The notes beneath the pieces were generated by a model. The model was given only the letters and a program-made list of their open reading frames with translations, was not told where the DNA came from and searched no databases. From contig CAWCUK010000004.1 of NCBI GenBank assembly GCA_963798775.1, positions 62,001 through 126,000 of the forward strand: a DNA stretch of 64,000 nucleotides, given 5' to 3'. The position numbers and the translations under genes were made by a program. This DNA is from CAWCUK01 sp963798775 (GTDB lineage: Bacteria; Bacteroidota; Ignavibacteria; Ignavibacteriales; Ignavibacteriaceae). Shown piece by piece: positions 17,710 through 26,966 of the stretch; the stretch's first letter is position 1, and each line of letters starts with the position of its first letter.

Positions 17710-18306
17710 TTGCAGATAGCAGAACCTTTACTTATCGCAATTGAGGAATTGAGCAAATTACCTAGCATCGGGAAAAAAACCGCTCAGCGTTTGGCTCTTC
17801 ATTTATTGAAAAGTGATACCGATACTGTTGAAAATCTTGTTAAAGCGATAACGGATTTAAAAACTAAATTAGGCTTTTGCTCTAAATGTTTTAATCTTTC
17901 CGAAGATGATCTTTGCGATATTTGCAAAAGTCCCAAAAGAGACGGTTCGGTTATTTGTGTTGTTGAAGAAGCAAGTGATGTAATTGCGATTGAAAAAACA
18001 CATGAATTTAAAGGGCTTTATCACGTGCTGGGCGGAGTTTTATCTCCCTTAAACGGTATAAGTCCCGAATCTTTAAAAATAAAAGAATTATTAAAAAGAT
18101 TTGAACAGGAAGAAGTGAAGGAAATTATTCTTGCGCTTAATCCTGATACTGAAGGTGAAACAACCTCTTTATATCTTGCAAAATTAATTAAACCTTTGGG
18201 AATTAAAGTTACACGAATTGCCCGCGGTTTGCCGATAGGCGGAGATTTGGAATTTGCCGACGAAGCAACAATAGGCAGGGCAATGTTAAGAAGAAGTATT
18301 CTATAA
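17710..18306 (+). CDS. recR: Recombination protein RecR
   Basis: RecR works with RecO and RecF to load RecA at single-strand gaps. The start is a TTG one base after the ybaB stop. The 198 residues show the helix-hairpin-helix LPSIGKKTAQRLA, the zinc finger CSKCFNLSEDDLCDIC, and the Toprim domain starting VICVVEEASDVIAIE with YHVLGGVLSPLNGI and LNPDTEGE. The C-terminal ARGLPIGGDLEFADEATIGR is standard. The length is normal, and it keeps the conserved ybaB-recR order. Confidence 0.96.
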   Translation: MQIAEPLLIAIEELSKLPSIGKKTAQRLALHLLKSDTDTVENLVKAITDLKTKLGFCSKCFNLSEDDLCDICKSPKRDGSVICVVEEASDVIAIEKTHEFKGLYHVLGGVLSPLNGISPESLKIKELLKRFEQEEVKEIILALNPDTEGETTSLYLAKLIKPLGIKVTRIARGLPIGGDLEFADEATIGRAMLRRSIL

Positions 18307-19041
18307 TGGCAGAATGGTTTGAAGACTGGTTTAATACCGAAGAATATTTAGAAGTTTACAGGCATCGTGATGATGAAGACGCTAAAAAATTAGCCGGACT
18401 TATTCTGAGCTAACGTTCCGCTGAAGCAAAACGCTAAAGTCTTAGATATGGCTTGCGGGGCGGGCAGACATTCAATTTTATTCGCTCAAAAAGGTTGTGA
18501 GTTACGGCGGTAGATTTAAGTGAAAATTTACTTTCGGTCGCTAAACAAAATTCTGGTAGCGTTAGGCCTTAATATTAAATTTATAAATTCAGATTTGCGC
18601 CTATTCTCCGTTGATTATAAATTTGATTTAGTTCTTAATCTTTTTACAAGTTTCGGTTATTTTGAAACCGATGAAGAAAATTTTGATGTATTTAAGGTGG
18701 CGTTCGATCATCTGCAAGAAAATGGCTTTTTTGTCTTCGATTATTTTAACAGCAATTATGTTAAGCAGAATTTAGTTGAAGAAACTGTCGAAAATCTTAA
18801 TGAAGGGAAAATAACTCAACAGCGAAAAATTGAAGGTAACAGGGTTATTAAAAAAATAACTATTCAAAAAAATAGTTCGCTGGATGAATATTTTGAATCG
18901 GTTAGAATGTTCGGCAAAGATGAATTAGTTGCGGCAATTGAGAATGTAGGATTTAAGGTAAGAAAAATTTTCGGCGATTTCGGTGGAAGTAAATTTGACT
19001 TAGAAAGTTGTCCGCGAATTATTATAATAGCTCAGAAATGA
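18306..19041 (+). CDS. Class I SAM-dependent methyltransferase (about three frameshifts)
   Basis: The ATG at 18306 overlaps the recR stop. The N-terminus MAEWFEDWFNTEEYLEVYRH leads, after removing an extra base at 18411, to the SAM-binding motif I VLDMACGAGRHSI. A missing base near 18501 is needed to give GCEVTAVDLSENLLSVAK. A third indel between about 18540 and 18575 joins the long frame with INSDLRLF, FDLVLNLFTSFGYFE and YFNSNYV. The C-terminal half matches small bacterial methyltransferases often found beside recR or dinB-like genes. The substrate is unknown. All breaks fall in family-conserved sequence, so error is more likely than decay. Confidence 0.8.
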
Positions 19042-19613
19042 GAATAATTTTTTTATTAACAATACTGTTATTTATTGGGGGATGCGATATTTTTAACGCG
19101 CGCGACGCGGAACCGCCAGATCAGCCAAGATCTAATTTCCAATCGGCTGTTACTCCGGAATTATTAATTGAAAATTTGAAAAATTCTTTAAAAGATAAAA
19201 ATATCGAAAATTATTTAGCCTGTTTTGCCGATACTTCTTTTACAGATAAAAAATTTCAATTTTCACCTTCAAGCGGCGCGCTTTCTCAATTCCCGTTTCT
19301 CTCCGATAATTGGGGAAAGAAAAATGAAGAGCAGTATTTTAATAATATGAAAACTAAAATAGATCAGAATTTGCCGATAACATTAACGCTTTCAAATCCC
19401 GTTACAACTCCGCAGGGAGATAGTTTATTCTATACGGCTTCATATTTCTTAAATGTTCCGCATAACGATCCTTCCATTCCTACAAGTTTTGAAGGTGAAT
19501 TAAAATTTGATATGGTGAGAGATTCGAGATCGGTTTGGATTATTTATTATTGGCAGGATATTAGAAGCGGAAATACAGCAAGCTGGAGTGAATTAAAAGG
19601 GAGGTTTTATTAA
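19038..19613 (+). CDS. Hypothetical lipoprotein, NTF2-like, copy 1
   Basis: About 191 residues starting MRIIFLLTILLFIGGCD, a lipoprotein signal with lipobox FIGGC. The mature part begins with a helix typical of NTF2-like/SnoaL folds (LLIENLKNSLKDKNIENYLA, then CFADTSF) followed by beta strands and WIIYYWQDIR. This pattern is common in small exported proteins of this lineage. The start overlaps the methyltransferase stop (ATGA) and the end overlaps the next lipoprotein. A role in the envelope is inferred from the lipobox; nothing more specific can be said. Confidence 0.7.
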   Translation: MRIIFLLTILLFIGGCDIFNARDAEPPDQPRSNFQSAVTPELLIENLKNSLKDKNIENYLACFADTSFTDKKFQFSPSSGALSQFPFLSDNWGKKNEEQYFNNMKTKIDQNLPITLTLSNPVTTPQGDSLFYTASYFLNVPHNDPSIPTSFEGELKFDMVRDSRSVWIIYYWQDIRSGNTASWSELKGRFY

Positions 19614-20118
19614 AAGATATTACAAATATCTTTTTTTAGCACTTATTGTTGTTGCCGGGTGTAAAAATCCTTTTGCTCCCGCGTTAGATAGAGAGGATAA
19701 TAATTCATCTTCCACACTATCCGATCTGAAAACCGTTGAAGGGGTTTTTCAAAATTTTCAATATGCATATACTTTTAAGGATACTCTAATATACGGTGAA
19801 TTGATCAGCAGCGATTTTATTTTTACTTACCGGGATTATGATCAAGGTTTTGATGTAACTTGGGGCAGAGATGAAGAAATGAAAACTACTTACGGGTTGT
19901 TTCAAAATTCGCAGCGTTTGGATTTAATTTGGAATAATATAGTTTTGTCATCGGAAGATTCATTAAGCGCCAATATTGTTAGGGGATTTAATCTCACTAT
20001 AACTTTTAATCCCACTGATGTTATTAGGCTTGACGGCAGAGTAAATTTATCATTAAGAAAAAATTTTTCTACCGGAAAATGGGAAATTATCCGTTGGATA
20101 GACGAATCAAATTTTTAA
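19609..20118 (+). CDS. Hypothetical lipoprotein, NTF2-like, copy 2 (no standard start codon)
   Basis: Downstream of 19609 the frame reads KRYYKYLFLALIVVAGC, then KNPFAP: a clear lipoprotein signal peptide with lipobox VVAGC. The mature domain has NFQYAYTFKDTLIYGELISS and WEIIRWIDESNF, parallel to the previous gene. The first ATG/GTG/TTG in frame (TTG 19801) lies well inside the mature domain and cannot be the start. The best candidate is ATT 19609, four bases after GGGAGG. Otherwise a real ATG has been lost through a sequence error at TTTATTAAAAG, as in many neighbouring genes. The two lipoproteins look like a tandem duplication. Confidence 0.65.
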   Translation: MKRYYKYLFLALIVVAGCKNPFAPALDREDNNSSSTLSDLKTVEGVFQNFQYAYTFKDTLIYGELISSDFIFTYRDYDQGFDVTWGRDEEMKTTYGLFQNSQRLDLIWNNIVLSSEDSLSANIVRGFNLTITFNPTDVIRLDGRVNLSLRKNFSTGKWEIIRWIDESNF

Positions 20119-20142
20119 TCTTTAACAACTAAAATTTTATTT

Positions 20143-21007
20143 ATGATATTTTTCTGGATTAAAGAATCATATAAAATTAATCGGGCGGGCAAAGTCTTCC
20201 TTTTTCCTTTCATTAATCTCTATGATTATTGCTGTTTTTCTAATTATCGTTTCGGTTATTTCGTTAAATATTTCAAATGAATTTCAGAATAAAATTAAAG
20301 AAAATATTGCGGTAAATATTTTCTTAACAGATAGTTTAAATGATTCCTCTGTGAATAATTTACAAAATGAATTGGCCGCAAAACCCTTTATTAACAGTAT
20401 AAAATATATTAATAAAGAAAAGGCCGCTGAAATTTTCGTTAAACAAACAGGTGAAGATTTTAGAAGCTTATTGGATTATAATCCGCTTCCCGCTTCTTTT
20501 GTTATTACTTTAAAAGAAGATTATGTTCAGCAAGATTCAATGGCGCAAATTGTTACTTCAATTTCCCGGAATAAAATTGTAGATGAAGTTGTTTATCAAA
20601 CATCTTCCGTTGAGAAAATTTTATCCATAATTAAAAGCGTAAAAAAATATTTGTTAGCGGCCGCGGTAACAATTTTATTTATCTCGCTCTATTTAGTTTA
20701 TAGTACAGTAAAATTAATTACCAAAACAAAATATCCAGAATTAGAAACGATGAAATTGGTCGGCGCAAAACTTTCAACTATAAAAATGCCGATAATTTTA
20801 AACGGAGTTTTAATCGGTTTTATAGCGGGGTTAGTATCAATAACTATTTTTATCTTGTTTATTTATTACTCGCATAGCTATATTATGGTTCTGAATTTTT
20901 TGAAGGTGGATAATTATTTTTACCTCATAATTTTTATTTTAATCGGCCCGCTAATCGGACTACTGGTGAGCATATTTTCACTTAGAAAAATCACATTAAA
21001 AGTTTAA
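20143..21007 (+). CDS. ftsX: FtsX-like cell-division permease (frameshifted)
   Basis: FtsX, with the ATPase FtsE, couples division to peptidoglycan hydrolase activation. The true start is probably ATG 20143: MIFFWIKESYKINRAGK, then, after removing one A at 20191-20193, SSFFLSLISMIIAVFLIIVS, the first membrane helix. An extracellular domain follows (NIAVNIFLTDSLNDSSV and INKEKAAEIF), then three further helices with the FtsX signature ELETMKLVGAKLSTIKMP. The corrected length of about 287 residues is normal. ftsE is not adjacent. The stop overlaps the ATG of the Wza-like gene. Confidence 0.88.
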
Positions 21008-22600
21008 TGATAAAAAAGTTTTACCCAATTATTTTATTTTCCGCTGTGCTTTGTTTTAGCGCGGCCGCACAGAATAAACCTGACTATAAAGAAAGAATTT
21101 TCGGCGTTACTTCTGATTCTTCAATGCAGACTCAAAATTTATTGCCCGGCTCCGAAGGAAGTGTAGATCCTACAGAATATATTTTAGGAGCGGGGGATAA
21201 GCTTTTTGTAAATATTAGCGGTATTGAGGAAATTCCTTTATATGTTGTTGTTAATCAAGAAGATGCCTTATATGTGCCTAAGGTGGGTGAAATTGATCTT
21301 CATAATTTTACTTTAGCCGAAGCGAAGCAAAAAATTAAAGATGAAATAAATAAATATTATAAAGATGTTAATATTTTTATTTCTTTAGTCGATTTTAGGA
21401 AAATGAAAGTTTCACTTTTGGGCGATGTGAAAAAACCCGCTTCTTTTATAATGCCGGGTAACGCCCGACTAATGGATTTGATTAATAATTCACTAGGCTT
21501 AACCAAAACTTCAGATTTTAGAAATATTAAAATTAGAGATAAAAACGGAGATTTTTATAAGATTGATCTTTTATCATTTTTAAGGTACGGTGATAAAAAA
21601 AATAATCCTTTATTAAAAGAAGGTGATGTTGTTATAGTTGATAAAATTGATAAAACTGTTGCTGTTAAAGGAGAAGTAAAGTATCCCGGTACTTATGAAT
21701 TTGTTGATGGTGAAACCGCTGCAGAATTAATAAAATTAGCAGGCGGATTTTTAACCAGGGCAAAAAAAGATACTATTGAAGTTGTTCGTTTCAGCGATGA
21801 CGGATATTCCCGATACAGTGAATATTTTACGTACAATGAAATAATGAATAAAAATATTGTACTGAAAAATATGGATGAAATTATGATCCGCAGTATTCCG
21901 GAGTATTTTGAAGCGAATAATATTGAAATTAAAGGATATATTAAACATCCCGGTACTTATAAAATTATTAAGGACAAAACTACACTATATCAGATTATAA
22001 ACGAGGCCGGCGGATTTAGAAAGGAAGCGTCTTTACGTAATTCTAAACTCATTCGATCTAATGAAACAGATGAATATGATCCCGAATATGAGCGTTTAAA
22101 AGTAATGGATCGTAAAGATATGACAGACGACGAATATGATTATTTAAAAGCAAAATCCCGTCAGCATAAAGGAAATATTGTAACGGATTTTGTTGAACTT
22201 TTCAGAAATCATAATATGGAAGAAGATGTCGCTCTGAAAAATGGAGATGTAATTGAAATTCCTGAAAGAAAAGATTATATAGTTTTACTTGGACAAGTAG
22301 TAAATCCCGGTAAAATTATTTACAATCCCGATTTATCTTATGAAGATTATATTGATTTAGCCGGTGGATTCGGCTGGCGTGCTGAGAATAATGATGTTAG
22401 AATAGTTAAAGCCGGCACTGGTGAATGGGTTGATGCGGATGATGTAGATTCTTTAAAACCGGGTGATACAATATGGATTCCGGAAACATCCGCCGGGACC
22501 AAAATTTTGGGACGTATTTACAACATCCTTACAAGTTGTCGGACAGGTTGCCTCCATCGTTGCAGCCACAGTAGCCATTATAGTAGCATCGAGGAAATAA
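21007..22600 (+). CDS. Wza-like polysaccharide export protein with SLBB domains (frameshifted near end)
   Basis: An exporter of capsule or exopolysaccharide across the outer membrane. After a signal peptide (SAVLCFSAAAQ) comes the Poly_export domain (EYILGAGDKLFVNISG and YVPKVGEIDLHNFTLAEAK). At least three SLBB repeats follow, recognised by VKGEVKYPGTYEF, IKGYIKHPGTYKI and LLGQVVNPGKIIY, each followed by an AGGF motif. The annotated frame ends in Cys/His-rich nonsense. Removing one A at 22501-22504 gives FWDVFTTSLQVVGQ and a membrane helix VASIVAATVAIIVASRK, stopping at 22600. A C-terminal transmembrane helix is typical of Wza. It starts the polysaccharide locus. Confidence 0.9.
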
Positions 22601-22601
22601 A

Positions 22602-23742
22602 TTGAGTTATCACGATATTTTAAATATTATAATTTTTAACCGAGTTAAAATTATTAAAGTTACTGTTTTATCTACTATTTTAATTTTTGTCGTTTTATTA
22701 TTTGCTTATCCGGTGACTTATAAAGCTACTGTTACAGTTTTACCTCCGGATCAAAATGATCAAATGGGAGGATTCAGCAATTTATTAAACGGCTCCGGAT
22801 TTACAAGTCTTCTATCAGGAAGTATTTCAAGCGCAAATAGTCAACTTTACCAGGAAATTTTAAAAAGCCGTTCCGCTGCCGTTTATGTTGTAAAACATAA
22901 GAATCTAGTTGAATATTATGATGCTGAAAATATTTATGAAGCGGCTCAAGAACTTGATAAATATTTAAATGTTGAAGTAACAAAAGAAGGAATAATTAAA
23001 TTAACTTCAGAAGCAACTACTTCATGGTTTCCTATTTTTTCTTCTCGGCAAGATTCAACAAGATTTTTGGCCGCATCAATTTCAAATACATTTGTAAAAG
23101 CGTTAGATGAAATAAACCAGGAAAAACTTTCTTCAAAAGCGAAAAGAGCCAGGCAATATATAGAAGAGCAATTAGAAACAACCAAAGCACATTTAGATTC
23201 AGCCGAAAACGCTCTAATGGAATTTCAAAAAAAGAATAAAGCAGTTTCACTTCCCGAACAACTTAATGCATCTATTGAAGCTGCGGCTAAATTAAAAGCT
23301 GAAATTGTGGAGACAGAAGTAGAATTAGGTTTAATGAAATCAAATTTAAAAGAAGATAATAAAAGTTTAGTAGCTCTTAGGCAAAAGCTTTCCCAATTGA
23401 ATGAACAGTATAATAAAATGGAGATGGGGAGTAACGATTATCTTTTAGCCTTCAAAGATGTTCCGGAACTTGGAAAAGATCTTGCCAATCTTGTTAGGGA
23501 GGTAAAAATTCAGAATGAAGTTTATCTTCTTCTTCAGCAGCAGTATTATACGTGAGAAGATACAGGAAAATAGAGATGTCCCAACAGTGGAAATATTGAT
23601 GAAGCTATTCCTCCGCTAAAAGCAACAGGCCCAGGATAGTTTTTTCATCAGTTGTCGGAGGAATTTTGTGTTTTCTTGTAATGTCTCTATTCGTGTGTTG
23701 TATCAAGAAAAAAGAATTATAGTGTATAAAAAAGGAGAATAA
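22602..23742 (+). CDS. Wzz/GumC-type chain-length determinant protein (several frameshifts)
   Basis: An inner-membrane co-polymerase that sets polysaccharide chain length. The TTG start at 22602 is one base after the corrected wza stop. An N-terminal helix (VLSTILIFVVLLFAYPV) precedes the Wzz domain YKATVTVLPPDQ and a long coiled coil (about residues 160-310). The open frame stops at 23555, but family sequence continues in other frames: EKIQENRDVPTVEI, DEAIPPLKA, VFSSVVGGILCFLVMSLFV and QEKRIIVYKKGE. This is the expected PxxP motif and second helix. At least four indels are needed, near 23552, 23595, 23636 and 23697. No tyrosine kinase domain is attached. Confidence 0.82.
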
Positions 23743-23743
23743 T

Positions 23744-24697
23744 TTGTATAAATCTACAGCAGTTGTAACAGGCGGAGCAGGATTTTTAGGTTCTCATCTT
23801 ATGTGATAAATTATTATCTGAAGGATTAAAAGTTGTTTGTATTGATAATTTAATTACAGGTAATACAAATAATATTTCTCATCTTAATTGGAAATGAAGA
23901 TTTTACTTTTTATCAAACATGATGTAACAAGTTATATTTACCTGCCTGGAAGGATAGATTATATTCTTCATTTTGCTTCTCCTGCCAGCCCGATCGATTA
24001 TTTAAAATATCCTATTCAAACTTTAAAAGTCGGTTCACTTGGTACGCATAAAGCTTTAGGCTTAGCAAAAGAAAAAAAGGCAAGAGTTCCTTATTGCGTC
24101 AACTTCAGAAGTATACGGCGATCCGGATATTCATCCCCAGACAGAAGATTATTGGGGAAATGTAAATCCAATTGGTCCGCGCGGTGTTTATGATGAAGCT
24201 AAAAGATTTGCTGAAGCAATTACAATGGCATATCACCGCTTCCATGGGGTTGAAACAAGAATTGTAAGAATATTTAATACTTACGGCCCCCGCATGCGTT
24301 TGGATGATGGAAGAGCTTTGCCTGCTTTTGTGGGACAAGCTCTTACGCGGTGAAGATATTACTGTTTTTGGGGATGGTTCACAAACAAGAAGTTTCTGTT
24401 ATGTTTCTGATTTAGTTGATGGAATTTTTAAACTACTTATGTCTAATGAAGTTAATCCGGTAAATATCGGAAATCCTTCTGAAATTACCATTAAACAATT
24501 TGCTGAAGAAGTGATTAAAATTACCGGAACAAACAGTAAAATTATTTATAAACCTCTTCCTGAAGATGATCCGAAAGTACGTCAGCCTGATATTAGATAA
24601 AGCCAAAAAAATATTAGGTTGGGAACCAAAAGTTGATAGAGCCGAAGGATTGAAAATTACAATAGATTACTTTAAAAAAGTAATACACTCTGTTTAG
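23744..24697 (+). CDS. UDP-glucuronate decarboxylase-like NAD-dependent epimerase (six frameshifts)
   Basis: A TTG at 23744, nine bases after AAGGAGA, opens a short-chain dehydrogenase: VVTGGAGFLGSHL with the NAD-binding GxxGxxG. Stitching frames at about 23801, 23886, 23916, 24087, 24345 and 24598 restores the family sequence throughout. This includes HFASPASPIDYL, IASTSEVYGDP, the catalytic YxxxK in GVYDEAKRFAEA, RIFNTYGPRM, FGDGSQTRSFCYVSDLVDG and ILGWEPKV. The NTYGPRM and YDEAKR context matches UDP-glucuronic acid decarboxylase (UDP-xylose synthase), although dTDP-glucose 4,6-dehydratase relatives are close. Six one-base errors in 950 bp is the worst stretch of the window. It might be a genuine pseudogene, but intact codons between breaks favour error. 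Confidence 0.8.
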
Positions 24698-24702
24698 GGA
24701 TA

Positions 24703-26253
24703 ATGACTAAGAAATTTACTTCTACTGTTGCCGGCGCCTCTATATTAATTACTGTAGTTGGATTATTAAGCAAAGGTTTAGGTTTAATTAGAGAAGTAGT
24801 TTTTGCCGGATCATTCGGCCTTTCTGCAAATTATGATCTCTATCTAATTGGCGCCGTCTTACCGATTACTATAAATACCATAATTCTATATATCGGTCAG
24901 AATTATTTTATTCCTAATTATAACCATTTTAAAGCAGAGTCTAATTATGAAGCCGAAAAATTTACTAACTCAACTTTCTGGTTATTTTCATTCATAGGCT
25001 TAATTCTCGCCTTAATTTTATTCTTTTTTTCTAAAGCATTTATTGAATTATATCTAAAAGATTTCTCTTCTTCTGAATTAAATTCTACAATAAATGTTTT
25101 TAGAATATTTTTAATTACTATTCCGTTAAATGCAGCATTTTCAATTTTATCCGCATACTTACAATCAGAATATGAATTTAAATTTCCTGCCTATTCACAG
25201 CTATTTTTAAATATCAGTATAATTTTAATTGTATTATTTCTTTCTGATTCTTCCGGTGTTTTGTCTATTCCAATCGGATATGTAATCGGAACTTTTCTGC
25301 AATTAGTGTATTTGGTTAATAAAACCATCAAAAGAATAAATATTAATTTCTTTATTTCTTTTCAAGAAAAGAAAATTTTTTCCCATTTAACAACTACTTT
25401 TATTTTCACTATTCTAATAGAAGTAATTAGTCAGTTGTATCTTTTAATAGATAGGTATTTTTATCATGCTGTTGATACAGGAGGAATTGCAGCACTAAAT
25501 TACAGTATGTTTATATTTCTTATGCCTGTTTCAATTATTTCTGCCGCGCTTTCAACTGCTTTATACCCGAAAATTTCTCAGCTTCTAAATTCTAAAAATA
25601 ATGAAGGCCTTATTAACAGCGTTAATAGTTTTTTTAGTATTAATTTTTTCATTTTTGTTCCGCTAACTTTTATCTTTTATTTTTTCGGTGATGTGATAAT
25701 TAGGTTATTTTTTCAACGCGGGAAATTTCAATATTCAGATACTTTAATGACTTTTAGTACCCTAAAATATTATTCCCTAAGTTTACTTTTTTATTCTTCT
25801 TATATAATTTTGAACAAAATTTTATACAGCGCAAAAATGGTTAAAGCTTTATTGATAATTACCATAATTGGTTGTTTGATAAAAATTCTGCTTAATTTTA
25901 TTCTTGTTCCCGTCTTGGTTCAAGATGGTTTGGCTTTAAGTACTACTATTAGTTATTTCTTTTTTTTCCTCTCTAGTTTTTTGCTAGTATCTTATAAAAT
26001 GAACATAAAAAGTGGTAATAATTTTCTTAAAGAATTTACTTTAAATGGCATAAATGGATTATTCAGTTATTCTATTGTAGTTATATTAATAGATCCCACC
26101 TTTTTTAATAGTCAAATACAATTTGAAATAGTTCAAGTTGTTTTGTTTATATTAATTTATTCATTAAATAATATCATAATAAAACATAAAGCAATTAATT
26201 TTTTTTACAGTACTTATGAGAACTATTTTCCTAAAAGTAGAAGAAAAGTTTAG
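24703..26253 (+). CDS. MurJ/MviN-family lipid-linked sugar flippase (Wzx role likely)
   Basis: A 516-residue protein with about 14 predicted membrane helices. The N-terminus (GASILITVVGLLSKGLGLIREVVFAG then SFG) carries the MurJ-type LSRxLGxxRE-like signature, and RYFYHAVDTGGIAALNYSM matches the mid-protein region. MurJ flips lipid II, but copies inside polysaccharide loci commonly act as the Wzx flippase for the lipid-linked repeat unit. Its position between the epimerase and glycosyltransferases supports this. I see no frameshift from here until 39.4 kb. Confidence 0.85.
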   Translation: MTKKFTSTVAGASILITVVGLLSKGLGLIREVVFAGSFGLSANYDLYLIGAVLPITINTIILYIGQNYFIPNYNHFKAESNYEAEKFTNSTFWLFSFIGLILALILFFFSKAFIELYLKDFSSSELNSTINVFRIFLITIPLNAAFSILSAYLQSEYEFKFPAYSQLFLNISIILIVLFLSDSSGVLSIPIGYVIGTFLQLVYLVNKTIKRININFFISFQEKKIFSHLTTTFIFTILIEVISQLYLLIDRYFYHAVDTGGIAALNYSMFIFLMPVSIISAALSTALYPKISQLLNSKNNEGLINSVNSFFSINFFIFVPLTFIFYFFGDVIIRLFFQRGKFQYSDTLMTFSTLKYYSLSLLFYSSYIILNKILYSAKMVKALLIITIIGCLIKILLNFILVPVLVQDGLALSTTISYFFFFLSSFLLVSYKMNIKSGNNFLKEFTLNGINGLFSYSIVVILIDPTFFNSQIQFEIVQVVLFILIYSLNNIIIKHKAINFFYSTYENYFPKSRRKV

Positions 26254-26264
26254 TTTAAATTAAA

Positions 26265-26957
26265 ATGAAAATCCAATATAATATAGAATTACAAAAGGAT
26301 GCCATAGCTTGGGATGTTGTAAATTGGAAAAAAGCAGTTGATTTCTGGGAAGATCGGTTTAAGAATAATTCCAAAGTTCTTGAATTAGGCTGCGGCGAAA
26401 ACGGGGGAATATCGTTATTGATGGCATTAAACAATAGTAAAATACTTTGCTCTGCTTATGAAGAGATTTCTGAAACTACAAAAAATATTCATAAAAAGTA
26501 CAGTATAGATGATAGAATTGAGTATAAATTGATAGATGCACTTTCTATTCCTTATGAGGAAGAATTTGATGTAATTTGCTTCAAGTCTATTCTTGGCGGC
26601 ATTGTAAGAAGTAAGGATTTAAAAGTTGCTGAAAAAGTTATATCTCAAATTTATAAAGCTCTAAAGCCGGGAGGAAAATTATTATTTGCTGAAAATCTTA
26701 CTTCCACTCTTTTACATCAGAAATTAAGATTAAAATATGGATCATCAAAAAATAATTGGCATTATTTTACTGTAGGTGAGATTGAAGGATTATTTCAAAA
26801 ATTTACATCTTTTGAATATCAAACTTATGGGTTTTTAGGATGCTTCGGCAGAAATGAACAACAAAGAAATTTTCTGGGAAAAATTGATACAATTTTATTT
26901 GATAATTTTTTACCTAAAAATATGCTATACATTATAAGCGGAGTGGCTACCAAATAA
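26265..26957 (+). CDS. Class I SAM-dependent methyltransferase in polysaccharide locus
   Basis: A 230-residue methyltransferase with motif I VLELGCGENGGISLLMAL, an acidic motif II region (ILCSAYEEISETTKNI) and the post-motif KPGGKLLFAENLTS. The substrate is unknown; in this position a sugar O-methylation or a modification of the repeat unit is plausible. It is convergent with the following glycosyltransferase, with only 9 bp between stops. Confidence 0.75.
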   Translation: MKIQYNIELQKDAIAWDVVNWKKAVDFWEDRFKNNSKVLELGCGENGGISLLMALNNSKILCSAYEEISETTKNIHKKYSIDDRIEYKLIDALSIPYEEEFDVICFKSILGGIVRSKDLKVAEKVISQIYKALKPGGKLLFAENLTSTLLHQKLRLKYGSSKNNWHYFTVGEIEGLFQKFTSFEYQTYGFLGCFGRNEQQRNFLGKIDTILFDNFLPKNMLYIISGVATK

Positions 26958-26966
26958 ATTATTCAG

